From Streptomyces resistomycificus (GTDB taxonomy: Bacteria; Actinomycetota; Actinomycetes; Streptomycetales; Streptomycetaceae): a stretch of 64,000 nt of DNA. The stretch spans positions 186,001 to 250,000 of the forward strand of contig NZ_KQ948997.1 in assembly GCF_001514265.1 (NCBI RefSeq), read 5' to 3'. Made by a program: the position numbers and the translations under genes. A model generated the notes under the pieces. That model worked only from the letters and a program-made list of their open reading frames with translations. It had not been told where the DNA came from and did no database searches. Below, piece after piece: positions 24,974 through 33,230 of this stretch; positions within the stretch are counted from its first letter, which is position 1, and each line of letters begins with the position of its first letter.

Positions 24974-25354
24974 ATGTCACGTACCGTCCACCACGTCCCG
25001 AGCCGACACCGCGACAATCCGGCCTGGTCGCGTGAGCTGCCCGGACCCCGCACGGGGCACGCCCTCGTCGAGCTCCGGTACTCCCGAGCGGAGTCGGCCG
25101 ACGCCGTGCGCGCGGGACGCCGTCCCCTGCCGACCCAGGTCGTGCGGCGATTCGCCGCGTACACCTACCCCCGTGCGCTGAACGAGCAGTTCAGCAGCCC
25201 GTACGAGTCAAGGGCCCGTGCCGCCCTGCAGGCCTTTCGCACCACCGCCCGCAACCACCTGCGCGCGGCCCCGGAAGGCGCCCTCCTCGCCGCGGCCGAA
25301 GAACTCGACCACCCGCCGACCCGCCACCGGCACCGCGACCTCTGGGAGGCCTGA
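24974..25354 (+). CDS. Conserved hypothetical protein
   Basis: A 126-residue basic protein, MSRTVHHVPSRHRDNPAW with RALNEQFSSPYESRARAAL in the middle and a His/Arg-rich end (HPPTRHRHRDLWEA). No domain recognised. A tcggaggtctgcc site supports the ATG. Its stop is 3 bases before the next GTG, whose ribosome binding site lies within this gene, so the two should be made together. The charge pattern suggests nucleic-acid or ribosome binding, but this is only inference. Confidence 0.7.
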   Translation: MSRTVHHVPSRHRDNPAWSRELPGPRTGHALVELRYSRAESADAVRAGRRPLPTQVVRRFAAYTYPRALNEQFSSPYESRARAALQAFRTTARNHLRAAPEGALLAAAEELDHPPTRHRHRDLWEA

Positions 25355-25357
25355 CCC

Positions 25358-25786
25358 GTGCTCGTGACCACACCCGCGGACGTGCCCGAAGCCGCTCGGC
25401 GGATCGTCGCCCATCTCGCCGAAGCCCCGCCGGACCACCTCCTCACCCGTACGGAGTCCGACTGGCCCGAGGCCTACATCGCGGTGGACGAGTCCTTCGT
25501 CGCCGCGCTGTGCCCGGGCCGCACGCCGCTGCCGCCGCTTCACCCCGTCACCCTCATCCAGTCCCGGTACGGCGGCGCCTACGAACCGGGCCGCTGGCTC
25601 GCGTTCCCGAGTCCGCCGGACGATCTGCCGGACGGCTGGGACGAGGAAGACGTGCCGTGTCTGCGCTTCTGGGAGGCCAACCCCCGGGCCGCGGGCGGCG
25701 GGAGGACGCCGGCTGAGGCGTACGCGGTGCTCCTGGCCGACGTTCTCCACCGGAACGGCGGCAACGGGGCCACAGCCGGGGCGTAA
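25358..25786 (+). CDS. Conserved hypothetical protein, acidic
   Basis: A 142-residue acidic protein with VTTPADVPEAARRIVAHLAE at the start, SDWPEAYIAVDESFVAALCP, and SRYGGAYEPGRWLAFPSPP. No family recognised. It is coupled to the basic protein directly upstream (GTG start 3 bases after that stop, gggaggc site). A basic/acidic coupled pair suggests the products may bind one another; I make no functional call. Confidence 0.7.
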   Translation: MLVTTPADVPEAARRIVAHLAEAPPDHLLTRTESDWPEAYIAVDESFVAALCPGRTPLPPLHPVTLIQSRYGGAYEPGRWLAFPSPPDDLPDGWDEEDVPCLRFWEANPRAAGGGRTPAEAYAVLLADVLHRNGGNGATAGA

Positions 25787-25827
25787 ACGTGTGGAGGCGC
25801 GGGGCGCAGGTACGTACGCTGCGCCCC

Positions 25828-26586
25828 ATGTCCTCCTTCTCCGACCGTGACTTCCTCGACAGCACCGCCGACCGCCTCGCCGGCCTGCCCGCCGTCCGGG
25901 CCGTGGCGCTCGGCGGTTCCCGCGCGCAGGGCACCGAAGGGCCCGACAGCGACTGGGACCTGGCCGTCTACTACCGGGGCCCCTTCGACCCGGCCGACCT
26001 GCGCGCGGTCGGGTGGGACGGCGAGGTCTCCGAGGTCGGCGGCTGGGGCGGCGGCGTGTTCAACGGGGGAGCGTGGCTCACGATCGACGGGCGGCGCGTG
26101 GACGTCCACTACCGCGATCTCGACGTGGTGGAGCACGAGTTGGCGCAAGCGGAGGAAGGGCACTTCCGGGTGGAGCCGCTGCTGTTCCACCTGGCGGGCA
26201 TCCCGAGCTACCTGGTGGTCGCCGAGCTGGCGATCAACCGCGTGCTGCGGGGCGAACTGCCACAGCCGGCGTCCTACCCCGACAAGCTCCGGGTGGCCGC
26301 CGCCGAGCGCTGGCGGGGAACCGCCCTGGCCACCCTCGGGTACGCCAGGTCCCACCACGCCCCGGCGGCCCGCCTCACGGAGGTCGCCGGCGCGATCGCC
26401 ACGGCCGCCGTGCAGGCCGGGCACGGGGTGCTCGCGGCGCGCGGGGAGTGGGTGACGAACGAGAAGCGGTTGCTGGAGCGAGCCGGGCTGCGAAGCGTGG
26501 ACGGCGTCATCGCGGGACTGGGCGACGGTGACACCCATGCGTTGGCCACTGCCTTGGACCAGGTGCGGCAGCTCGTCGAGGGATAG
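25828..26586 (+). CDS. Nucleotidyltransferase-domain protein
   Basis: A 252-residue protein with the minimal nucleotidyltransferase fold: ALGGSRAQGTEGPDSDWDLAVYY contains the GGSxAxG and DxD (DSDWDL) motifs, and a third acidic residue follows in GRRVDVHYRDLD. The C-terminal half is helical. The group includes aminoglycoside-adenylyltransferase-like enzymes and toxin-antitoxin MNT proteins, so the substrate is open. TACGCT ends 7 bases before the ATG and no Shine-Dalgarno is present: a leaderless gene. Confidence 0.87.
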   Translation: MSSFSDRDFLDSTADRLAGLPAVRAVALGGSRAQGTEGPDSDWDLAVYYRGPFDPADLRAVGWDGEVSEVGGWGGGVFNGGAWLTIDGRRVDVHYRDLDVVEHELAQAEEGHFRVEPLLFHLAGIPSYLVVAELAINRVLRGELPQPASYPDKLRVAAAERWRGTALATLGYARSHHAPAARLTEVAGAIATAAVQAGHGVLAARGEWVTNEKRLLERAGLRSVDGVIAGLGDGDTHALATALDQVRQLVEG

Positions 26587-26605
26587 CGATCCGACAGCGG
26601 ACGGC

Positions 26606-26678
26606 GCGAGGGGACGTGAGAGGGCGCGAAGGGACGCGTAGGGACGCGTAGGGACGCGAGGGGACCTGAGAGGGCGCG
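26606..26678. repeat. Nested direct and tandem repeats
   Basis: Two near-identical 23-bp blocks (gcgaggggacgtgagagggc type) at 26606-26628 and 26656-26678 flank three tandem gggacgcgta-type decamers (26631-26660). It lies in the 280-base spacer between the nucleotidyltransferase and FUSC genes. Confidence 0.85.
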
Positions 26679-26868
26679 TACCGCGGAGTCGTGCGCCCGG
26701 GCCGGCATTGCGTTCATAAAGAACACGCCTCTCCGGCAAACCGTCACATCCCCGAAATACGACTGTCCCATCTTCTCCAACAACGCGTTTTACCGTGGAC
26801 GCCACAGTCCACAGCCCGGCCACCGTCGCCCGAGGCACACCCCGCCTCGCACAGACGACAGGAGCCCC

Positions 26869-29007
26869 GTGTCACGCCCCGCCGCTCGGACCCTTCCGCC
26901 CTGGCTCGCGCACGCCCTTCGCGCCCAGCGGGGACCCGTGCCCTGGAACGCGGTCCTGCGGGGCGCGCTGGCATCCGGTCCGCTGCTGCTCGCGGCCGTG
27001 CTCACCGGGCAGACATCCCTCGGAGTGGTCGCCGCCATCGCCGCCATGCTGGCCGGGATCAACGACCGGCCCGGCAGCCGACGGACCTCGGTGCGGCGGC
27101 TGGGCCTGCCCGCGCTCGCGGGAGCCGGTGGACTGCTCCTTGGGACGTATGCCGGAGAGCAGGTCGGGGCCGTCGTCCTGACCTTGCTGCTCACCCTGGT
27201 CGGCCTCGTCGCCGGGAGTGTCAGTGCCATCGGGCCCGTCGCCTCCGGTGCCGGTACGCAGTTGCTCGTCGCCTCCGCCATCGGGGCCGGAATGCCCCTG
27301 CCCGAGGCGGGATGGCAGCGGGCGCTCGCCTTCCTCGTGGGCGCCGGATGGCTGCTGGGGCTGCGGCTCGCCCTTCCCACGCCCGGCGCGCTCGCGGGCG
27401 ACTTCAGGTTCGACGGGGAGCGGGAGGCCGTAGCCGCCGTGTACGACGCCGTGGCCGAGCTGCTCGACGCCGCGGGCACGCCCGACGCCGGCCCGCGGCG
27501 GGCCGCCCTGACCGCCGCGCTCGACCACGCGCAGGACGCCCTCGCCGGGCCCCGGCTGCGGCGCTACGCCAGCTCCTCGGCCGAGCGGCGGCTGCACGCG
27601 CAGTACGCCGCCGCGCTGCCGCTCGCCGAGGCCGCGACCGCACTGGCCTGGGCCGGGGAGACGGTTGCCGGGCGGGCCTCGGAAGGGCCCCGGCGTCTGG
27701 CCGCCGCCGTACGCGAGAGCACACACACCGGTCCGCTGCCCGCCCCTACCCGTTCCGCGCCCGGGCTGCGCGCCCTGGACGACGCCCTCCTACAGGCCGC
27801 CGAGGCCTTCGACCGGGGCAGGGGCGGCGACCTGCACAGGCGTCGGCGCGGGGTCGGGGACGTGCTGCGCACCGCCTTCGGGGCCGGTGGACGGGAGTAC
27901 GGGCTGCGGGTCGCCCTCTGCTTCGGGGCCAGCGCGGGTGTGGCGCAGGCCCTGCACCACACCCGCTGGTACGGGGAGCACACCCACTGGTACTGGCTGC
28001 CCGCCACCGCCGTCTTCCTCGTCAAGCCCGACCTCGGGCCGCTCGCCTCCCGCGTACTGAGCCGTGCGGTCGGGACCGTGCTGGGCGCCCTCGTCTTCGC
28101 CGGGTTCGCGGCGGTGCTGCCCCGGCCGGAAGGGCTCATCGCGCTGGTCGCCGTCAGTGGCGCGCTGATTCCCGTCGCCACCCGGCACTTCGCCGCGCAG
28201 ACCGCCGTCGTCACCGTGCTCGTCCTCGCGCTGGTCATGGTGGGCGGCGAACCCCAGGCGTCCGCCGGCCGGATCGGCGAGACGCTGCTGGCCTGCGCGA
28301 TCGTGCTCATCGTGGGGCACCTGCCGATGCCGGGACAGCGGGCAGGCGGGGTACGTGCCCGGCTCACCGCGGCGGCGAACGCCGCGCACGCGTACCTGGC
28401 GCATGTCCTGCGGGAGGCCGACGCGCGGGTGGTGGGCAGCGCGGGAGCGACCGGGGATTTTGGCGAGGAAGCAGCGGGCAACGCCCGTTCCGACGCCCGC
28501 CCCGTGCCCGGCCCTCGTGCCGTTCCCCGGTCCGACTCCCGCCCCGTGCCTGGCCCCCGTGCCGTTCCCCGTTCCGACACCCGCCCCGACTCTCGTGGCA
28601 CGCCCCGGTCCGACGCCGGTTCCCCGGGCGACTCCCGTGCTCGTCTCCTGGGCAAGGTCCGCAACCCGGGCCGCCCCGCCCCCCGTTCCCTGCCCCACTC
28701 CGACACCCGCGCCCGCCGCTGGACCCTTCGTCGCGAGGCCTACCGGACGCTCGCCGACGCCCGCACCGCCATCTCCCTCGCCGCCGCCGAACTCCCCGCG
28801 CTCGCCCGGCACGCCGAGGGCGCGGACGAGGTGGCCGACACCCTCGAACAGCTCGTCGACATGACCACCGCCTGTGCCGTGCACCTCGACGACACCGGGC
28901 GGCTGACGCCGGAGCACGCCGAGCGCCTGGTCGCCCTGCTCGACGAACTCGCCGGACACCGCGAGCGGGTGGGGCTGAGCGCCCCCGACATCTCGCTCGC
29001 CGGGTAG
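26869..29007 (+). CDS. FUSC family membrane protein
   Basis: A 712-residue membrane protein with two blocks of about five to six helices (roughly 28-175 and 340-500) separated and followed by cytoplasmic helical domains, the FUSC/aromatic acid exporter-like (YccS/AaeB) plan. The second block holds RVALCFGASAGVAQAL, HWYWLPATAVFLVKPDLG and RAVGTVLGALVFAG. FUSC proteins are thought to export aromatic acids or toxic compounds. The GTG start follows caggagcccc. Residues 541-568 are two copies of a 14-residue Ser/Arg/Pro repeat in a disordered insert, absent from the fold's core. Confidence 0.88.
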   Translation: MSRPAARTLPPWLAHALRAQRGPVPWNAVLRGALASGPLLLAAVLTGQTSLGVVAAIAAMLAGINDRPGSRRTSVRRLGLPALAGAGGLLLGTYAGEQVGAVVLTLLLTLVGLVAGSVSAIGPVASGAGTQLLVASAIGAGMPLPEAGWQRALAFLVGAGWLLGLRLALPTPGALAGDFRFDGEREAVAAVYDAVAELLDAAGTPDAGPRRAALTAALDHAQDALAGPRLRRYASSSAERRLHAQYAAALPLAEAATALAWAGETVAGRASEGPRRLAAAVRESTHTGPLPAPTRSAPGLRALDDALLQAAEAFDRGRGGDLHRRRRGVGDVLRTAFGAGGREYGLRVALCFGASAGVAQALHHTRWYGEHTHWYWLPATAVFLVKPDLGPLASRVLSRAVGTVLGALVFAGFAAVLPRPEGLIALVAVSGALIPVATRHFAAQTAVVTVLVLALVMVGGEPQASAGRIGETLLACAIVLIVGHLPMPGQRAGGVRARLTAAANAAHAYLAHVLREADARVVGSAGATGDFGEEAAGNARSDARPVPGPRAVPRSDSRPVPGPRAVPRSDTRPDSRGTPRSDAGSPGDSRARLLGKVRNPGRPAPRSLPHSDTRARRWTLRREAYRTLADARTAISLAAAELPALARHAEGADEVADTLEQLVDMTTACAVHLDDTGRLTPEHAERLVALLDELAGHRERVGLSAPDISLAG

Positions 29008-29359
29008 CCCCGGGCCGCGGGCGCGTGGGTCGGCGGACGCGCGGCCACCACGGCGTCGTACCACCTGAACGACGACCGTCCCGAACCGCTCCGCCACCGC
29101 CGGGACGGCAGGAGGAGTGGGGGAGGAACCCAGAGGGCGCGCGTCGACTCTCGGGCGCCCGTGGGCAGTGAGCCCGTCCGCTGTCACGACGAGTACGAGG
29201 AACGGCACGAACCGTGACCGAGGCCCCCGTACGGTGACAGGACCCTCACACTCCGGGGTGAACAAGTGTCAACTACGTCTCAGTCCAGCAACTGGGCGAG
29301 GCGTTCAGCCTCCGGAACGCGTTAACTCCTACAAAGTACGACGCTTCTGGAGGTGCAGG
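29008..29359. other. Intergenic region without a recognisable gene
   Basis: About 350 bases between FUSC and the next small gene. I find no RBS-linked conserved frame. The last 90 bases are less GC-rich and contain gcgttaactcctacaaagt just before the ribosome binding site at 29349, probably the promoter of the small gene, but no sigma class is clear. Confidence 0.5.
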
Positions 29360-29548
29360 GTGGTGAACGGGCGAACAGTGCTCGAACGCTTTCCCGCAGG
29401 TGGGCCGCGAGGCTCGTGGCCGGCGGAGGAGTTCGCGCACGCGCGGCGACTTGAGGGGCTGCCCGCAGAGGTCGTCATGGACCTCGCCACGGACACGTTC
29501 CTGGTGATCGTGCGCGGCGGAGAGGCAGCCGTCGACGCGTTGGCCTGA
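29360..29548 (+). CDS. Small conserved hypothetical protein
   Basis: A 62-residue protein, MVNGRTVLERFPAGGPRGSW, with EVVMDLATDTFLVIVRGGE near the end. It has a well-placed ggaggtgca site before two consecutive GTG codons (29360 and 29363); the first is chosen. It has a compact alpha/beta composition without membrane segments. I recall conserved short Streptomyces proteins with this start but no assigned role. It is convergent with the ABC exporter, 2 bases apart. Confidence 0.65.
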   Translation: MVNGRTVLERFPAGGPRGSWPAEEFAHARRLEGLPAEVVMDLATDTFLVIVRGGEAAVDALA

Positions 29549-29550
29549 GG

Positions 29551-31629
29551 TCAGCCCGCCTTCGGGGCGGGCACCTGCATCGACGCCTGTGACGGCACCT
29601 TCGCCGTGAACTGCTCCGCCTGGAGCGAGTACAACTCCGCGTAGATCCCGCCCCTCGCCAGCAGTTCGTCGGGCGTGCCGGACTCCGCGAGCCGGCCCTG
29701 GTCCAGGACGTGCACCAGGTCCGCATGGCGTACGGACGCCAGCCGGTGGGTGATGAGGATGACGGTCTGGCCGGTGCCCGCCAGGGCGCGGATCTTCTCG
29801 AAGACCTCCAGTTCCGCCCGGGCGTCCAGGGCGGCGGTCGGCTCGTCCACGATCAGGATGCGGCCGTGCCGGTATGCCGCCCGGGCGATCCCGAGCCGCT
29901 GCCACTGCCCGCCCGACAGCTCGTGCCCACCGCTGAAGTTGCGGGCCAGCAGCGTGTCCAGGCCACGCGGCAGATCCGCCAGCACCTCCTCGGCACCGGC
30001 CTCCCCGACCGCGCCCGTAACCCGCTCGTCGGTGAGCGGCACGGAGGAACGGCCGACCGCCACGTTGACCCGGGCCGTGAACGGCCACCGCTTGAAGTCC
30101 TGCGCCACCATCGCGACGCGCTCCGCGAGCAGCTGCCGGTCCGCGCCCGCCGCGTCGACGTCGTCCCACATGATCCGGCCACGGTCCGGCGTGTAGAGCC
30201 CGGCCAGCAGCTTCACCAGGGTGGTCTTGCCGGAGCCGTTCTCGCCGACCAGGGCGACGATCTTGCCGAGCGGGACCGTGAGGGACACCTGGTCTAGGGC
30301 GGGCCGGGTCGCGTCACCCGGGTAGGTGAAGGTGACGTCCTCGAACCGGATCTCCCGCGGATCGTCCGGCAGGGCGGCTCCGCCCACCGGGATCGCCCGT
30401 TCGGCTGCCTCGACGTACAGGCGTTGCAGATCGCCGACGAACAGCGCCTCCTCGTGCAGGGCGTTCACCTCCACGACGAGGGTGTCGAGGCTCTGCGAAC
30501 CCGTGCGGATGGCGATCACGGCCGTGCCCGCCACCGACAGGGCCATCGCGCCCGCCAGCAGCAGCCCGCCCAGCGTCGCGTACGTCGCCGCCGTCGCCAG
30601 GCCCGTCCAGCCCGCCGCGATCAGACCGGTACGGGCGGCCAGCCGGGCCAGCCGGGCCTGCTCGGCCTCGGCGGTCTCCGACATCGAGCGGAAGTGACGC
30701 AGGAGGAACGGGCCGACACCGTGCACGCGGATCTCGGGAGCCGCCTCCGGCTCGATCAGCAGCGCGCCGAGCAGCCGTCCCGCGCGCGCGTGCTGCACCC
30801 AGGCGTGGAACGACTCGTAGCGGCGGCGTGCGATCGTCAGCGCGCTCCAGCCGCTCGGCAGGGTCATCGTCACCAGCAGCGGCAGCAGCGCCGGGTGCAG
30901 CACCGTCAGGACGCCCGCCGCGGCGATCAGCGAGATCAGCGCGTTCACCACACGGGCGGCGAACGAGATCATCCGGCGGGCCGAGGCGGCGCCGTACTGC
31001 GCGGTGTCCAGCAGCTTGTGGAAGGCGTGGTCCTCGATCGCGGCCAGCTCCACGGTGGCCGCCCGCTCCAGGTACCGCTCGGTCGCCACCCGCTCCACCT
31101 TGGGCTCCAGGCGTCCGGTGGCATACGTCGAGGCGGCCCGCAGCAGCGCCCCGACCACCATCACGGCGGCCATCACGACCAGCGCGGGCACGGCGCCGCG
31201 CAGCCGGTCCTCCAGGGCGCCGCCGCCGATCAGCCGGCCCAGCACGGTGTTGACGGCGAGCAGGCTGACGGCCTGGGTGAGGCCGCGGCCCACCTCGGCG
31301 GCCAGTACGACCCGGGCGGCGCGCCGGTCGGCCTGCCAGGCGAGCCGGAAGCTGGCCGTCAGCAGGGACGGGAGCCGGATGACCATGGACCGGAAGTTCA
31401 GCTCCAGGAACGCGTCCGCGTGCGAGTTCCAGCCCATGTCGTAGCGCAGGGGGCCGCCGAAGAGCAGGCGCTCCGAGTCGGAGACCCGGGGATTGTCCGC
31501 GCCCGTGCCCTTACCGTTGCCGTCCTTCCGGGACGTCCCGCCGTCGGCGCCCTCGCTGGCCTTGCTTCCCTCGCTGTCTTTGCCGCCGCTCTTGCCGGCG
31601 CCCTTGTCCCGGCCGTGCTGGTGCGCCAC
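29551..31629 (-). CDS. ABC transporter with fused permease and ATPase
   Basis: A 692-residue half-transporter of the exporter type. A Lys/Gly/Asp-rich cytoplasmic extension (residues 1-50) precedes about six membrane helices (about 100-385) and a nucleotide-binding domain with Walker A GENGSGKTT, signature LSGGQWQRLGIAR, Walker B ILIVDEP and the H-loop ITHRLA. As a half-transporter it must dimerise. The substrate is unknown; the fold is shared by lipid, peptide and drug exporters. The GTG at 31629 is supported by a ggggaggtcgac site. Confidence 0.93.
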   Translation of the reverse strand: MAHQHGRDKGAGKSGGKDSEGSKASEGADGGTSRKDGNGKGTGADNPRVSDSERLLFGGPLRYDMGWNSHADAFLELNFRSMVIRLPSLLTASFRLAWQADRRAARVVLAAEVGRGLTQAVSLLAVNTVLGRLIGGGALEDRLRGAVPALVVMAAVMVVGALLRAASTYATGRLEPKVERVATERYLERAATVELAAIEDHAFHKLLDTAQYGAASARRMISFAARVVNALISLIAAAGVLTVLHPALLPLLVTMTLPSGWSALTIARRRYESFHAWVQHARAGRLLGALLIEPEAAPEIRVHGVGPFLLRHFRSMSETAEAEQARLARLAARTGLIAAGWTGLATAATYATLGGLLLAGAMALSVAGTAVIAIRTGSQSLDTLVVEVNALHEEALFVGDLQRLYVEAAERAIPVGGAALPDDPREIRFEDVTFTYPGDATRPALDQVSLTVPLGKIVALVGENGSGKTTLVKLLAGLYTPDRGRIMWDDVDAAGADRQLLAERVAMVAQDFKRWPFTARVNVAVGRSSVPLTDERVTGAVGEAGAEEVLADLPRGLDTLLARNFSGGHELSGGQWQRLGIARAAYRHGRILIVDEPTAALDARAELEVFEKIRALAGTGQTVILITHRLASVRHADLVHVLDQGRLAESGTPDELLARGGIYAELYSLQAEQFTAKVPSQASMQVPAPKAG

Positions 31630-31738
31630 CGTCGACCTCCCCCGATCGTGGACGAACGGCCACTATCGCGGGGGCGGACAGGCCCGGGGCAGGGCGTGTG
31701 CCGAAGAAGGGGAAGCGCGCGGGCGCACGCCAGGCGGC

Positions 31739-32176
31739 CTACGCGCTGACCGGCCTGGACCAGGTGGGAGTCGTGCCCGTGAGCCGGCACAGGGCCAGGA
31801 AGAGCGGTATCGGCGGGGTGTAGGGGAGCGTGCCGTCCGGCTCGTGGATCAGCTGCGGAAGGGGCGCACTGTCCGGGACCAGCGCTCCGGTGACGTAACG
31901 CGCGGGGGCGGGCCACTCCAGGGCGTAGTCGGAGTCGGACGGAACGATCCACCACCAGTGCGTCTCGTCGGCGTAGACGCACCCCGTCTGCGGCAGCCTG
32001 GGCATCAGGAGGGGCCCGAGACGGGCGGGCACCGCCACCGCGTCACAGCCCAGCGGTGCCGTCATGCCCTGGGGGAGGGGCAGGCGCCGAGGGCTCTGGG
32101 GGGTACGCAGCCCGCGCCGGAGGCGGACCAGCGTGTCCAGGCTCAGCACCTTGCCGCCGCGCGACCCCGGCCTCAC
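31739..32176 (-). CDS. Hypothetical protein coupled to the HATPase gene
   Basis: A 145-residue protein with the conserved-looking block YADETHWWWIVPSDSDYALEW. Its GTG start overlaps the HATPase stop as GTGA, so it is translationally coupled; a GTG nine codons further in is a less likely start. Proteins of this kind commonly accompany anti-sigma-like ATPases next to XRE/DUF397 genes in Streptomyces. No enzymatic motif is visible. Confidence 0.7.
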   Translation of the reverse strand: MRPGSRGGKVLSLDTLVRLRRGLRTPQSPRRLPLPQGMTAPLGCDAVAVPARLGPLLMPRLPQTGCVYADETHWWWIVPSDSDYALEWPAPARYVTGALVPDSAPLPQLIHEPDGTLPYTPPIPLFLALCRLTGTTPTWSRPVSA

Positions 32177-32961
32177 AGACCGCCCCGATCGCGGCCTCGC
32201 CGGGCCGGGAGGACCGCGACGGTCCCCGTCTCGTGATCACGGGCCTCGTCACGTGCCTCGTGATCACGTGCCTCGTGATCACGTGCCTCGTTGCCGGGCG
32301 CCGCGGTGTCGGGCACCGCCCGGTGGTGTGCCTCCGCCTCGTCGTCCTCGCCCGATCCGCCGGACGGACCCGGCTTCGGGCGGGCTCCCCAGCCAAGGTC
32401 GTTACGCGGCACGTCGGCGTCGTCCCGGGGGGTGTCGGCCTTGCGAGGCAGATCCGCCCAGACGAGCAGGCCGGGGCCGTGCTCATGGGCACCCCAGGCG
32501 TGACAGAGGGCCTCGACGAGCAGCAGACCTCTTCCCTGCTCCTCCTCGGGCCGCTGCGGGGACGGGTGGGGCTCACCCGACGCGCAGCCCTCGTCACGTA
32601 CGGCTATTCGCACCAGGTCGTCACCGTCGTGCAGCTCGCAGACGACACGATGGCTCGCGGTGTGCACGATGGCGTTGGTGACCAGTTCGGAGACCACCAG
32701 GGCGGCGCTGTCACAGGTGTCCTCGCAGACCGACCAGCCGGTCAGCCGGGCCCGCGTCAGCCGTCTGGCCTGCGCGGGAGAGCCAGGATGCGCGGCCAGC
32801 TCGAAGCGGAACCGGCGCACGGCAGTGGCCGTCTCGGGGCTCACTCCCTCGCCCACTCTCGAACGCGCCCGAGCGGGGGGAACCGCATCGGCGCCGAGAC
32901 CGGTGGGGCGGTCCGCGGCGGCATCTGCTCCTAAGGGCGGGGACGGAATCACGCTTGCCAC
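32173..32961 (-). CDS. HATPase (anti-sigma factor-like ATP-binding protein)
   Basis: A 262-residue GHKL ATPase of the RsbW/SpoIIAB-like kind. The core (about 50-150) has the N box ALVVSELVTNAIVHTA, the G1 motif VRIAVRDEG and GRGLLLVEALC. Such proteins bind or phosphorylate anti-anti-sigma partners. The last 90 residues are acidic and His-rich with an EARDH tandem repeat from 15-bp DNA repeats. The GTG at 32961 is chosen because the MASVIPSPPLGAD start is usual for this group; a TTG nine codons upstream is possible. It is divergent from the XRE gene across paired inverted repeats. Confidence 0.87.
   Translation of the reverse strand: MASVIPSPPLGADAAADRPTGLGADAVPPARARSRVGEGVSPETATAVRRFRFELAAHPGSPAQARRLTRARLTGWSVCEDTCDSAALVVSELVTNAIVHTASHRVVCELHDGDDLVRIAVRDEGCASGEPHPSPQRPEEEQGRGLLLVEALCHAWGAHEHGPGLLVWADLPRKADTPRDDADVPRNDLGWGARPKPGPSGGSGEDDEAEAHHRAVPDTAAPGNEARDHEARDHEARDEARDHETGTVAVLPARRGRDRGGL
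32229..32290. repeat. 15-bp tandem repeats inside the HATPase 3' end
   Basis: Two exact cctcgtgatcacgtg units (32256-32285) with one shorter and one degenerate copy upstream and a partial copy after, encoding EARDH on the minus strand. The units contain TGATCA and CACGTG palindromes. Confidence 0.9.
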
Positions 32962-32977
32962 TATCGCCCCGCCGTGA

Positions 32978-33013
32978 ACACTTGGCAAGTGTCACTCTGG
33001 AAAATGCAGAGTG
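32978..33013. promoter_or_regulatory. Two adjacent inverted repeats between divergent genes
   Basis: ACACTTG-g-CAAGTGT (32978-32992) is a 15-bp dyad and cactctg-N7-cagagtg (32993-33013) follows directly. They lie just above the HATPase start, in the promoter space shared with the XRE regulator, whose HTH protein is the natural candidate binder. Confidence 0.65.
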
Positions 33014-33230
33014 CCGTATGACGCGGTGAGGGGCCGTGGCACACTGCTCGCAACAGCATGTCGAGCGGCGCCAGTTGGGATCACCGGAGATCCGTACAGA
33101 TCTTCGAATAGGTCTTCGAATGGCGCCGCAGGGCTGTCAGCATGCAGGTGCGGTGCGCGGAAGACAGGTGCGGGGTGCACGCTCAGGGCAGACGGCATGG
33201 TGGTGTGCAGGGATTCTGTGGAGGTGGAGG

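Noticed and set aside
27217..27240. TGTCAGTG inside the FUSC gene
   Set aside because: It is within coding sequence (SVSAIGP) and lacks a -10 hexamer at the right spacing.
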